DNA of 64,000 nucleotides from an uncultured Lachnospira sp. Lineage in GTDB: Bacteria > Bacillota > Clostridia > Lachnospirales > Lachnospiraceae. This document shows, in pieces, positions 10,089 to 18,222 of the stretch. A model generated the notes under the pieces. That model was given only the letters and a program-made list of their open reading frames with translations, made no database searches and was not told where the DNA came from. Position 1 is the stretch's first letter. Each line of letters begins with the position of its first letter. Location: assembly GCA_934359185.1 (NCBI GenBank), contig CAKRLE010000007.1, positions 62,001 to 126,000 on the forward strand, written 5' to 3'. The position numbers and the translations under genes are program-made.

Positions 10089-10528
10089 TGATGCTTATGT
10101 GGATGCGTATTATAACAGCCATAACATTTGGCTACTGCGGCGGTATAGTCACCTCAGCCGGATATTTTGCGGTTATCAACAGCATAGGGATGATTAACAG
10201 GGCGGCTTCTGTGACACGTACAAGAGGGCATATCCTGCTGTATGAGGATGCAATTGTTATGGGAGTTATAGTTGGAACATTTTTTTCATTGTATAGAGGC
10301 ATGTTTGGTATGCCAGGGAAAGTGGGAGCAGTAATAATAGCATTTTATGGATTATTTGCCGGTATGTTTATAGGACTGTTTGTGGTAAGCCTTGCGGAAA
10401 ATGTCAAGGCAATTCCTATACTTGTGAAACGTGTCAACATTGCGTCTGGATTGGGACTGGTTGTTACATTTATAGCTCTTGGCAAGGCTGTAGGACATAT
10501 TATATATTATACAATTCTGTATAAATAA
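10085..10528 (+). CDS. spoVAB: Stage V sporulation protein AB
   Basis: Membrane protein of 147 aa with about four hydrophobic segments; GYCGGIVTSAGYFAVINSIG and GLFAGMFIGLFVVSLAEN resemble SpoVAB. Start ATG overlaps the spoVAA stop by 4 nt. In Bacillus the SpoVA membrane proteins assemble in the inner spore membrane for dipicolinate transport. Confidence 0.92.
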   Translation: MMMLMWMRIITAITFGYCGGIVTSAGYFAVINSIGMINRAASVTRTRGHILLYEDAIVMGVIVGTFFSLYRGMFGMPGKVGAVIIAFYGLFAGMFIGLFVVSLAENVKAIPILVKRVNIASGLGLVVTFIALGKAVGHIIYYTILYK

Positions 10529-10572
10529 GAATCCTGAAAAAATATTTAATGGGGTAAGGAGGTGCATCTGGC

Positions 10573-11046
10573 ATGGATAATATAAGCAAAAAAGTAGATG
10601 AAGCAAAGAGAAATGAAAACTATAACAGATATGTTGAGAATGTGACACCTAAAAATAACTGTCTTGCAAATTGCTGTAAGGCATTTATAACGGGAGGAAC
10701 TATATGTGCTTTGGCTCAATTGATTATCAATCTTTATATGATGGCAGGAATGCCTGAAGATGATGCGGCAATGTGGGAAACTATAACGCTTGTTGGCATC
10801 AGTGTTATTCTTACAGGACTTAACATATATCCACAGATTACAGCATGGGGAGGCGCTGGAAGCCTTGTTCCTATAACAGGTTTTGCTAATTCTGTTGCAG
10901 CTCCGGCTATTGAGTACAGAGCGGAAGGTGAAGTATTTGGTATAGGATGCAAGATATTTACAATTGCAGGTCCGGTTATATTGTATGGTGTGTTAATGAG
11001 TTTTGTTCTGGGGATATTGTATTATATCCAGATTGCTGTGTTTTAA
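10573..11046 (+). CDS. spoVAC: Stage V sporulation protein AC
   Basis: Membrane protein of 157 aa; in Bacillus SpoVAC acts as a mechanosensitive channel for dipicolinate release. Signatures: CCKAFITGGTICALAQLI near residue 38 and AGSLVPITGFANSVAAPAIE near residue 98, the hallmark SpoVAC/SpoVAEb loop. A strong AAGGAGG site lies 8 nt or so before the ATG. Paralogous to spoVAE downstream. Confidence 0.96.
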   Translation: MDNISKKVDEAKRNENYNRYVENVTPKNNCLANCCKAFITGGTICALAQLIINLYMMAGMPEDDAAMWETITLVGISVILTGLNIYPQITAWGGAGSLVPITGFANSVAAPAIEYRAEGEVFGIGCKIFTIAGPVILYGVLMSFVLGILYYIQIAVF

Positions 11047-11064
11047 TGTGTCAGGAGGATAAAT

Positions 11065-12084
11065 ATGCATATAGGAAAAGCAAGTATCAGACTGGAAAAG
11101 CCAGTGTATATAGAATGTGCTGCTTCAGTTGTGGGGCAGAAAGAAAGTGAAGGACCACTCGGAGATGGGTTTGATGTAATTGTGCCAGATCCGATGTTTG
11201 GTAAAGATAACTGGGAAAAAGCGGAGAGCAGGCTTCAGGAGATGACTATAGATAAATTGTTTGTTAAATCAGGATTTAAATATGATGATGTGCAATATAT
11301 GTTTGCGGGTGATCTTTTAGGACAGCTTATAGCAACTTCCTTTGGATTAAAAAAATATGAAATACCATTATTCGGTTTATATGGAGCGTGCTCAACATTT
11401 GGAGAAGCAGTGTCTCTTGGCTCATTGATGGTTGCGGCTGGCGGCGCCAGAAATGTTGTGGCATTAGCGTCAAGTCATTTTGCAAGTGCTGAGAAACAGT
11501 TCAGATTTCCACTTGAATATGGCAATCAGCGCCCTGCGGCTTCAAGCTGGACCGTTACAGGATGTGGCGCAGTTATTTTATCTGATGATTTAGATGAAAA
11601 TGGGTGCAAAGTTGTTGTAAAGGGCTTTACAACTGGCAAAATAGTTGATTATGGTATCAAGGATTCAATGAATATGGGGGCAGCTATGGCACCTGCGGCA
11701 GCGGATCTGATAGAGAATAATATAAAAGACTTCGGTGTTGAACCATCATATTATGACAAGATAATCACAGGAGACCTTGGAAGTATAGGAAGTAAGATTC
11801 TTATAGACATGCTTATGGAAAAGGGAATAGATATATCTGGCAATCATGCAGACTGCGGTGTGATTATGTTTGATTCGCAGACACAGGACACTAAGGCTGG
11901 TGGAAGCGGCTGTGGATGTTCGGCGGCAGTATTTAGCTCATATATTTATAATAACCTGTGTGAAGGAAGATGGAAGAGAGTGCTTCTTGTACCGACAGGA
12001 GCATTGCTTTCTACAGTCAGCTATAATGAGGGGCAGAGTGTTCCGGGAATAGCGCATGGAGTTGTTATTGAAAGGGGAATGTAA
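11065..12084 (+). CDS. spoVAD: Stage V sporulation protein AD
   Basis: Thiolase-fold protein of 339 aa. SpoVAD binds dipicolinic acid on the inner spore membrane and is not known to be an active thiolase. It has the nucleophile-like Cys in GLYGACSTFGEAV, the NQRPAASSWTVTGCGA segment and a C-terminal glycine-rich GGSGCGCSAAV. CAGGAGG precedes the ATG with good spacing, 18 nt after spoVAC. Confidence 0.97.
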   Translation: MHIGKASIRLEKPVYIECAASVVGQKESEGPLGDGFDVIVPDPMFGKDNWEKAESRLQEMTIDKLFVKSGFKYDDVQYMFAGDLLGQLIATSFGLKKYEIPLFGLYGACSTFGEAVSLGSLMVAAGGARNVVALASSHFASAEKQFRFPLEYGNQRPAASSWTVTGCGAVILSDDLDENGCKVVVKGFTTGKIVDYGIKDSMNMGAAMAPAAADLIENNIKDFGVEPSYYDKIITGDLGSIGSKILIDMLMEKGIDISGNHADCGVIMFDSQTQDTKAGGSGCGCSAAVFSSYIYNNLCEGRWKRVLLVPTGALLSTVSYNEGQSVPGIAHGVVIERGM

Positions 12085-12085
12085 T

Positions 12086-12445
12086 ATGGAATATATAATA
12101 GCATTTACTGCAGGTGGTTTAATCTGTGCTGCTGTCCAGGTACTCATGGAAAAGACTAAGATGATGCCTGGAAGGATAATGGTTCTTCTTGTATGTGCGG
12201 GTGCAGTGTTAGGATTTGCAGGGCTGTATGAGCCATTTGCTGATTTTGCGGGTACAGGTGCAACTGTTCCGCTGCTTGGTTTCGGACATACCCTTTGGAA
12301 AGGCATCAGGTCAGCAATAGACCAGTATGGTCTGCTGGGCTTGTTTAAAGGCGGGTTGACGGCGGGTGCTGTTGGTATATCAGCTGCCATGATATTTGGA
12401 TATATCGGTTCATGGCTCTTTAAGCCTAAAATGAAGAAAAAATGA
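12086..12445 (+). CDS. spoVAE: Stage V sporulation protein AE (SpoVAEb type)
   Basis: Membrane protein of 119 aa from ATG 12086, placed by the AAAGGGG site and by the family start MEYIIAFTAGGLICAAVQVL. The GATVPLLGFGHTLWKGI loop parallels the SpoVAC signature. A longer in-frame start at 12056 would overlap spoVAD by 29 nt and is disfavoured. Last gene of the spoVA cluster. Confidence 0.95.
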   Translation: MEYIIAFTAGGLICAAVQVLMEKTKMMPGRIMVLLVCAGAVLGFAGLYEPFADFAGTGATVPLLGFGHTLWKGIRSAIDQYGLLGLFKGGLTAGAVGISAAMIFGYIGSWLFKPKMKKK

Positions 12446-12458
12446 TAAAATTAAATAA

Positions 12459-12489
12459 GAGCCTGACGTCATTATTTAACGTCAGGCTC
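12459..12489. terminator. Bidirectional terminator between spoVAE and the penicillin-binding protein
   Basis: GAGCCTGACGT (12459-12469) pairs with ACGTCAGGCTC (12479-12489). Read on the minus strand the stem is followed by TTATTTAATTTT, so it best serves the convergent penicillin-binding-protein gene; for spoVAE the tail is weak. Confidence 0.8.
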
Positions 12490-12501
12490 CTGTTATATCT
12501 G

Positions 12502-15288
12502 CTATCTTGATGATTTAGTTGTTGACTGAGTGTTATTGTTCTTAGTCGTTGCTGTGTTATTAGGTGGAAGAGTTGCAGTGTTATTACTCTTTGTTGTTGA
12601 GCTGTTGCTGCTATTATTACTCTTGGTTGCACCTGTTGTTCCATTAACCTTAGTTGGGCTGGTTGTTGTGCCGGCAGTACTGTTGTTTTTTGAACTGCCT
12701 GTACTTCCGCTATAAGTTGATGTTCCTGAATGTTTGTCACATGGAGAATTTAACTCATCCTGTGTTATTGAATAAGCCTGATCCCATGTAGTGTATTCAG
12801 TCTGACCCTCTGCATCAGTTGGAGCGTTGATAGCAGATTTTTTAATCATAATTTTGGTTGTTGTGTTAGTACATCCGCTTCTTGCAATCTTTCCAGTGTC
12901 ATTACATATTGTAACTTTGATATGGATATCGCAGGTTTCCGTAGGTATCTGGTCTGATGCAAAGTAATCTGTTGTAAGCTGGCTTCCTCTAGGATCCTGG
13001 TCACAAAGACCTGGAACAGCAAGTTTGCCGGACTGTGAGCATACTTCAGCTTCTTCAATTCCGTCTGGCTTTTCAAATGTTCCTGTCTGCATTCCTTCGT
13101 GAATACGTTCCATAATATCTTTCCACATCTTAGTGTGATTGATAGAGCCTGGAAGAGCTTTAGAGTTATCATCATAACCAAGCCAGATAGAAGCAGTGTA
13201 ATATGGTGTGAAACCACAGAACCATTTATCTGAGTCAAACTGTGTTGTACCAGTCTTACCAGCAACTGGCTGGCTGCTCATTCTGGCAGCACCACCTGTT
13301 CCGCCAGTGTCGTTGACAACTGATTCAAGTCCACTGGTAATAAGCCATGCGGAAGTCTTCTTGAATACTGTAGTCTTCTCTGGAGTTGAATTATCAAGGA
13401 TAACATTACCTTCTCTGTCTGTAACCTTAGTGTAATATACTGGAGTAATCCTGACACCGCCGTTGGCAATTGCTGAATAAGCGGAAGTCATATCTATATT
13501 ATATACACCGAGTGTCATACCACCAAGAGCGAGTGATTGTACAACGTCATGATTGCCATTGATAGCATTCTTAGGAGACACAAGTGATGATAAACCTAAT
13601 TTCGTCAGATAATTAAATCCGACCTGAGGCGTAATCTGTGTAAGAACCTTGACAGCTGGCACGTTCTGTGAGAACTTGAGAGCTGTACGCACAGACATAA
13701 GTCCACGATACTGGCCTTCTGTGTAGTTCTTGACCAGTCTTGCGTCTTCGCCTGAATAATAGTAAGGAGCGTCATCAATAGGTGTTGCAAGTGATATGGC
13801 GCCAATATCAATAGCAGGTCCATATGCAACAAGCGGCTTGATAGAAGAACCAGGCTGCCTTGTTGAACTTGTTGCCCTGTTAAGAGTCCTGTTGCCGGAC
13901 TTTTCGCCTCGTCCACCTACAATTACCTTGACATATCCAGTCGACTGCTCGATCATTGTAAATGACATCTGAGGCTGTAATGTAAATGTAAGGTTCTCAG
14001 ATACTACAGTGCCTCCGTCAGAGAGGAGATATTCACGGTACTGGTCAACATAAGACTGCGCTTTCTCCTGGCTGCTGAATGTCAGAGTAAAAGATGAATT
14101 GCCTAATGTATTGGTAAAATAATCTAAAAGGCTGTAGTGTGAATAACTTGATACAGTACCATCAGCGCCTTTTATTGATACGTTGTAGCTGATTGAATAT
14201 TCTGTGTTAGCAGGATAGTAATCAGGGTCATTGATTACATCATCAGCTATAGCCTGCATATCCATATCCTGAGTAGTATAGATGGATAATCCACCTTTAT
14301 ATATAAGGTTGGATGCCTGGCTTTCTGTATAACCCTTCTGCTCCTGAAGGTCTGAAACTACTTTTTCTATGACAGTGTCAACAAAATAAGAATAAGTTGC
14401 TGCACCTGCCACCTCAACATCATTGCTCTGGATTCTTGCATAGACGTCATCGGCTATTGCTTCATCATATTCCTGTTTGTTAATTAATCCCTGCTGTAAC
14501 ATGTTTTTTAGGACACGTCTCTGTCGTTCCTGATTTTTTTCAGGGGATTTGGCAGGATTAAGTTTGCTTGGACTCTGCGTTATAGATGCAATAACAGCAC
14601 ATTCACTAAGTGTCAGGTCTGATACATCTTTGCCGAAATATCCATTGGCAGCAGACTGTACACCGTAGTAGCCATTACCAAGGTTAATTGTATTGAGGTA
14701 ATTCTCTAATATAGTCTGCTTGTCCATGACAGTTTCAAGCTTGACTGCAAGGTACTGTTCCTGGACTTTTCGTTTGATTTTTTCTATCTTGGTTTCATTG
14801 TAGGCTTTGAATACATTATTCTTAAGGAGCTGCTGTGTTATTGTACTGGCACCTTGTGACATCTCACCATTAGTAAATATAAGTGAGGCTGCACGTACAA
14901 TACCTTTGATGTCGATTCCATTGTGTTCATAAAATCTTTCATCTTCGATTGCAATAAATGCGTGCTGCAGATTAAGAGGGACATTCTCAATGTCAACTGA
15001 TATACGGTTTGAACCAGCTGTTGAAAGTGCCTGGGTTTCATTGCCATTAGCGTCGTATATTCTTGTTGCGTACCCTTCTGGTGACACATCTATTGATGAT
15101 ACGTCAGGGGCACTGGCTATAATACCCTGTGCTGCACCAAGAGCCAGGCAGGAGCCTGCAACTATAATGGTTATAACAGCTATGAATAAAAGCTTGATTC
15201 CAGCTACGCCAAACTTAGTGCCAAGCTTGGTTGATGAGGATGTAAGCATTTTCTTCTTTTGTATTATGCCTTTTTTGCCATAATTCAT
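12502..15288 (-). CDS. Class A penicillin-binding protein (glycosyltransferase/transpeptidase)
   Basis: Bifunctional peptidoglycan synthase of 928 aa, type PBP1A. A cytoplasmic basic N-terminus and a signal anchor at about residues 28-50 precede a GT51 domain with the catalytic motif EDERFYEHNGIDIKG near 113 and GASTITQQLLKN. The transpeptidase domain has the SxxK motif in QPGSSIKPLVAY near 481, SQN in LKFSQNVPAVKV and KTGTT near 678. After about residue 860 comes a low-complexity tail of Ser, Thr and Asn with many poly-Asn pairs, probably a disordered extracytoplasmic linker or wall-interacting tail. Monocistronic, divergent from the IMPACT gene. Confidence 0.95.
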   Translation of the reverse strand: MNYGKKGIIQKKKMLTSSSTKLGTKFGVAGIKLLFIAVITIIVAGSCLALGAAQGIIASAPDVSSIDVSPEGYATRIYDANGNETQALSTAGSNRISVDIENVPLNLQHAFIAIEDERFYEHNGIDIKGIVRAASLIFTNGEMSQGASTITQQLLKNNVFKAYNETKIEKIKRKVQEQYLAVKLETVMDKQTILENYLNTINLGNGYYGVQSAANGYFGKDVSDLTLSECAVIASITQSPSKLNPAKSPEKNQERQRRVLKNMLQQGLINKQEYDEAIADDVYARIQSNDVEVAGAATYSYFVDTVIEKVVSDLQEQKGYTESQASNLIYKGGLSIYTTQDMDMQAIADDVINDPDYYPANTEYSISYNVSIKGADGTVSSYSHYSLLDYFTNTLGNSSFTLTFSSQEKAQSYVDQYREYLLSDGGTVVSENLTFTLQPQMSFTMIEQSTGYVKVIVGGRGEKSGNRTLNRATSSTRQPGSSIKPLVAYGPAIDIGAISLATPIDDAPYYYSGEDARLVKNYTEGQYRGLMSVRTALKFSQNVPAVKVLTQITPQVGFNYLTKLGLSSLVSPKNAINGNHDVVQSLALGGMTLGVYNIDMTSAYSAIANGGVRITPVYYTKVTDREGNVILDNSTPEKTTVFKKTSAWLITSGLESVVNDTGGTGGAARMSSQPVAGKTGTTQFDSDKWFCGFTPYYTASIWLGYDDNSKALPGSINHTKMWKDIMERIHEGMQTGTFEKPDGIEEAEVCSQSGKLAVPGLCDQDPRGSQLTTDYFASDQIPTETCDIHIKVTICNDTGKIARSGCTNTTTKIMIKKSAINAPTDAEGQTEYTTWDQAYSITQDELNSPCDKHSGTSTYSGSTGSSKNNSTAGTTTSPTKVNGTTGATKSNNSSNSSTTKSNNTATLPPNNTATTKNNNTQSTTKSSR

Positions 15289-15336
15289 ATTAAGTAACCA
15301 TGCCTTTCATAAATCTTAGATTAAATATACCGTGAA

Positions 15337-15387
15337 ATTATATCACAAAGACTTGCCTTTGACAAATTATATAATTTTCATCATAAT
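15337..15387. promoter_or_regulatory. Divergent sigma-A promoters sharing one -35 region
   Basis: Plus strand: TTGACA (15359-15364), 17 bp, CATAAT (15382-15387). Minus strand: TTGTCA (15360-15365), 17 bp, TATAAT (15337-15342). The two -35 hexamers overlap by five bases because TTGACAA reads as a promoter element on both strands. The plus promoter would serve the IMPACT gene and the minus one the penicillin-binding protein. Confidence 0.68.
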
Positions 15388-15473
15388 AGAGGCAGGTTTA
15401 ATCAGCAATTTATTATGGCATGGTTTAGGTTTATTGGAAATTATAAGTTGGAAGAAAGGTTATAAACAATAAT

Positions 15474-16112
15474 ATGAAAAGAGTCTTAAAGACAGGCAAT
15501 GCTGAGATAGTAGAAAAAAAGTCGCGTTTTATCGGAATTGTACTTAATGTTACGTCGCCGGAGGACGCCCTTGATAAGGTTAATCTGATTAAGAAGAAAT
15601 ATTACGATGCCAGACACAGCTGCTATGCATATATATGTGGTGATGATGGGATGGAGAGAAGATTCAGTGATGATGGTGAGCCTTCAGGAACTGCAGGGAA
15701 ACCAATGATGGATGTGCTTGCCGGGTGTGATGTAACTAATTGCCTTGTTGTTGTTACAAGATATTTTGGGGGAACACTGCTTGGAACAGGAGGGCTGGTA
15801 AAGGCATACAGCAGCGCAGCCAGGCTGGCGCTTGAAGATGCACAGCTTACAGATGTTACTTCCGGAATTATGTGCAGTATCCAGGCAGATTATAACAGTA
15901 TCGGTAAAATCCAGTATATTCTGGCATCAATGAATATTCCGGTGCTTGATACAGTATATGAACAGGATGTTTTGTTTAAAATTGTAGCGGATGTGCAGCT
16001 TACAGACAGGCTGGATAAGACACTTCAGGAAGAATCTGCTGGGAAAATAAAGCTTAATAAAGAGTGTAATGTGCAATTTTACAAAAGTGATAATTCTGCA
16101 GTTATTTTATAA
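15474..16112 (+). CDS. YigZ/IMPACT family protein
   Basis: Protein of 212 aa. The N-terminal IMPACT (UPF0029) domain is recognised from EIVEKKSRFIGIV, the DARHSCYAYICGDDG segment and the GEPSGTAGKPMMDVL motif, followed by VVVTRYFGGTLLGTGGLVKA. A smaller C-terminal ferredoxin-like domain (about 140-212) follows, as in YigZ/YvyE. The family is linked to translation regulation in eukaryotes, but the bacterial role is not settled. GAAAGG lies upstream of the ATG. Confidence 0.93.
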   Translation: MKRVLKTGNAEIVEKKSRFIGIVLNVTSPEDALDKVNLIKKKYYDARHSCYAYICGDDGMERRFSDDGEPSGTAGKPMMDVLAGCDVTNCLVVVTRYFGGTLLGTGGLVKAYSSAARLALEDAQLTDVTSGIMCSIQADYNSIGKIQYILASMNIPVLDTVYEQDVLFKIVADVQLTDRLDKTLQEESAGKIKLNKECNVQFYKSDNSAVIL

Positions 16113-16494
16113 AGAAGAAAAAGAAATTAACAATGGTAAATTATCACAAAAGAAGTATGAAAAAATGAAAATAAAAAGGTATTATAGTAAAAATGATATA
16201 AAAAATGATGTAAAAAATCATTAGCATAGTGCAAAATTTACATAAAAAACTGAATATAATCAGTCGAAAAATTATTGATAAAGTATATTTTTTTATAAAT
16301 ATGTCAGAAAATGTCAAAAATCACAATACCTGTAAACCGCATAAATACGCTGTTTTCACAAAATGAACAAAAAAAAAACAAGAATTGTTCAAAATAGTCT
16401 TGTTAAAATAGCACAAAAATGGTATTATACGTTTGTCTTAAATATGAACAGGGGTCGTAGCCCCCGGAAACCGATAAGGAGGGTTTATAGGTTT
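16113..16494 (+). other. AT-rich leader region of the carbohydrate locus
   Basis: This 382-nt stretch holds no convincing gene: the reading frame of the binding protein stays open upstream but with no ribosome site and an AT-rich composition. It contains the promoter at 16400-16428, a short GGGG(tcgta)CCCC-type hairpin near 16451-16464, and the Shine-Dalgarno AAGGAGG at 16476-16482. No regulator-binding site could be assigned with confidence. Confidence 0.6.
16400..16428 (+). promoter_or_regulatory. Probable promoter of the binding-protein operon
   Basis: TTGTTA (16400-16405) and TATTAT (16423-16428) with a 17-bp spacer; predicted start near 16435, about 60 nt before the start codon. Confidence 0.65.
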
Positions 16495-18078
16495 ATGAAA
16501 AAAACAGTTAAGAAACTTACAGCAGTAGGTCTTACACTTACATCTGTAATGGGTCTTGTTGCATGTGGCAACAACGGTGGAGCAGCTTCTAATGGTGGAA
16601 GCAATGCAAAAAAGGAAGTTACTAAGCCAACTTCATTCACAGTAATGGTTGATAACACAGTTCTTTCAGAGGAGAATGGTGGTAGCGCATTCTACAAGTA
16701 CCTTGAACAGACTACAGGTCTTGCAGAAGGAACAATTAAGTGGGTTCGTCCACCTCACTCAAGCTACTATGATGCAGTTAAGAGTGCATTCACATCAGGT
16801 TCAGAGGCAGATGTAGTTCTTCTTTCATCTGATTACTATGCATTATATGCAGCTAACGGAATGCTTTGGGATATGACAGATGCTTGGAATAATTCTGAGA
16901 CAAAGAATTCAGGCAGACTTATTTCTACAGCTACTGACGTTCTTAATAGCTTAATGGTTGAAGGTGATGATGGCAAGAAGGCTATGTACGGATTCTCACC
17001 AACTCGTGGTAATGGTTGTTGTACATACATCAAGAAGGCTTGGTTAACTAAGGCTGGTATTGATGTATCTAAGGTTGAGGGACAGACAATGGACTTCAAT
17101 ACATATTATGGCTACTTAAAGCAGTTATCTTCTTCAGCTGGCCATTATGTAATTTCAGCTCCAGGTTTTGTATCTGATGAAGCTCCTTATACTAACTACC
17201 TTCCAGAATTCTTCCAGAAGGCTCAGTATTCATTCTATCAGAACACATCAGGAAAGTTTGTTGATGGTTTCTCAGAGCAGCTTATGAAGGATGCTCTCCA
17301 GAGAATCCAGACAGCTGTAGCTGATGGTATTATTGATAAGGCTTCTAATGGTCAGACAACAGCTGATGCACGTAACAAGTTCTACTCAACAGATGCTTCT
17401 ACAGAGTCTGGTGTATTCACATACTGGGCTGGTACATGGGCTGAGTCATTAAAGAAAAATCTTGCATCTAAGAAGCTTGATAGCGAACTTATCGCAATCA
17501 ACCCAATCAAGGAACTTGGTAAGTATATTGAGAGATTATCACCAGCTTGGTGTATTACAGAGAAGGCTCAGAACCCAGAAGGAATCTTTAAGTATTTCAT
17601 TGATACAATGCTTGATGGTGGCGATGTTCAGATAGCTTGGGAAGCAGGCGCTAAGGGAACACACTGGGATACTAAGGCTGAGACAGTTACTGTACAGGGT
17701 AAAGAGGACAAGGGAACAACTTATACAGAAGGTCAGTTCCACTTCCTTCCATCTCCAGAGAAGCCAAACACACTTATAAATAAGAATCACATCGATCCAA
17801 TTCTTGCTTTAGGCAAGCTTAAGGATGGTGTTGCATCTCCTACTGTTGCTGAAGTAGCTGCTAAGAATGGTGAGTGGTTTGCTAACAACTGTGAGCAGGC
17901 TAAGGCTGTTCCTATGACAGATGCCACAAGTGATTACCTCAACGACGTTAACAAGGCAAGAAAAGAGGTTGTTGCTAAGGTTGCTCTTGGTGACTGGACA
18001 GTAGATCAGGGTATGGATTACTATAACCAGCAGGTTAAGACATATGTAGACCAGATCCTTGCTTCACTTAACAAGTAA
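16495..18078 (+). CDS. Lipoprotein sugar-binding protein of an ABC importer
   Basis: Extracellular solute-binding protein of 527 aa in the large LplA/YtcQ-like group. The ATG at 16495 begins a lipoprotein signal: Lys-rich N-terminus, hydrophobic core, and lipobox GLVAC with the lipidated Cys at residue 24, followed by a Gly/Asn/Ser linker. A frame extension to 16363 is rejected because it would bury the signal sequence behind 44 residues and lacks a ribosome site; AAGGAGG lies 12 nt before 16495. Its partners are the two permeases downstream; no importer ATPase is encoded here, so a shared MsmX-type ATPase from elsewhere is expected. Codon choice looks optimised compared with neighbours, suggesting high expression. 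With GH28, GH43 and GH105-like genes beside it, the ligand is probably a pectin oligosaccharide. Confidence 0.93.
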   Translation: MKKTVKKLTAVGLTLTSVMGLVACGNNGGAASNGGSNAKKEVTKPTSFTVMVDNTVLSEENGGSAFYKYLEQTTGLAEGTIKWVRPPHSSYYDAVKSAFTSGSEADVVLLSSDYYALYAANGMLWDMTDAWNNSETKNSGRLISTATDVLNSLMVEGDDGKKAMYGFSPTRGNGCCTYIKKAWLTKAGIDVSKVEGQTMDFNTYYGYLKQLSSSAGHYVISAPGFVSDEAPYTNYLPEFFQKAQYSFYQNTSGKFVDGFSEQLMKDALQRIQTAVADGIIDKASNGQTTADARNKFYSTDASTESGVFTYWAGTWAESLKKNLASKKLDSELIAINPIKELGKYIERLSPAWCITEKAQNPEGIFKYFIDTMLDGGDVQIAWEAGAKGTHWDTKAETVTVQGKEDKGTTYTEGQFHFLPSPEKPNTLINKNHIDPILALGKLKDGVASPTVAEVAAKNGEWFANNCEQAKAVPMTDATSDYLNDVNKARKEVVAKVALGDWTVDQGMDYYNQQVKTYVDQILASLNK

Positions 18079-18108
18079 TTTTTATAGGTTTATATAACCA
18101 ATCTTACA

Positions 18109-18156
18109 AAAATCCACATCTGGATGCCCACATAGTGGGCGTCTGGTGCGGATTTG
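18109..18156 (+). terminator. Stem-loop between binding protein and permease genes
   Basis: AAATCCACATCTGGATGCCC begins the left arm and the strand ending GTCTGGTGCGGATTT closes it, with GCCCAC/GTGGGC at the tip and G-U pairs lower down; GATTTT follows. Such an intercistronic hairpin typically protects or partially terminates the upstream mRNA so that the binding protein is made in excess of the permeases. Confidence 0.65.
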
Positions 18157-18222
18157 ATTTTAGCTTATGAATCTATATGATGATGTAGGCTTTAAGAAAA
18201 ATATAAGAAAGAGGGTATGAAG

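Noticed and set aside
12530..12715. Hydrophobic Leu/Val-rich frame opposite the end of the penicillin-binding protein
   Set aside because: It is the antisense of the Asn/Thr-rich tail; no start signal.
16321..16360. Possible catabolite-repression (cre) site before the binding-protein gene
   Set aside because: TGTAAACCGC fits only with an inserted base; too weak to call.
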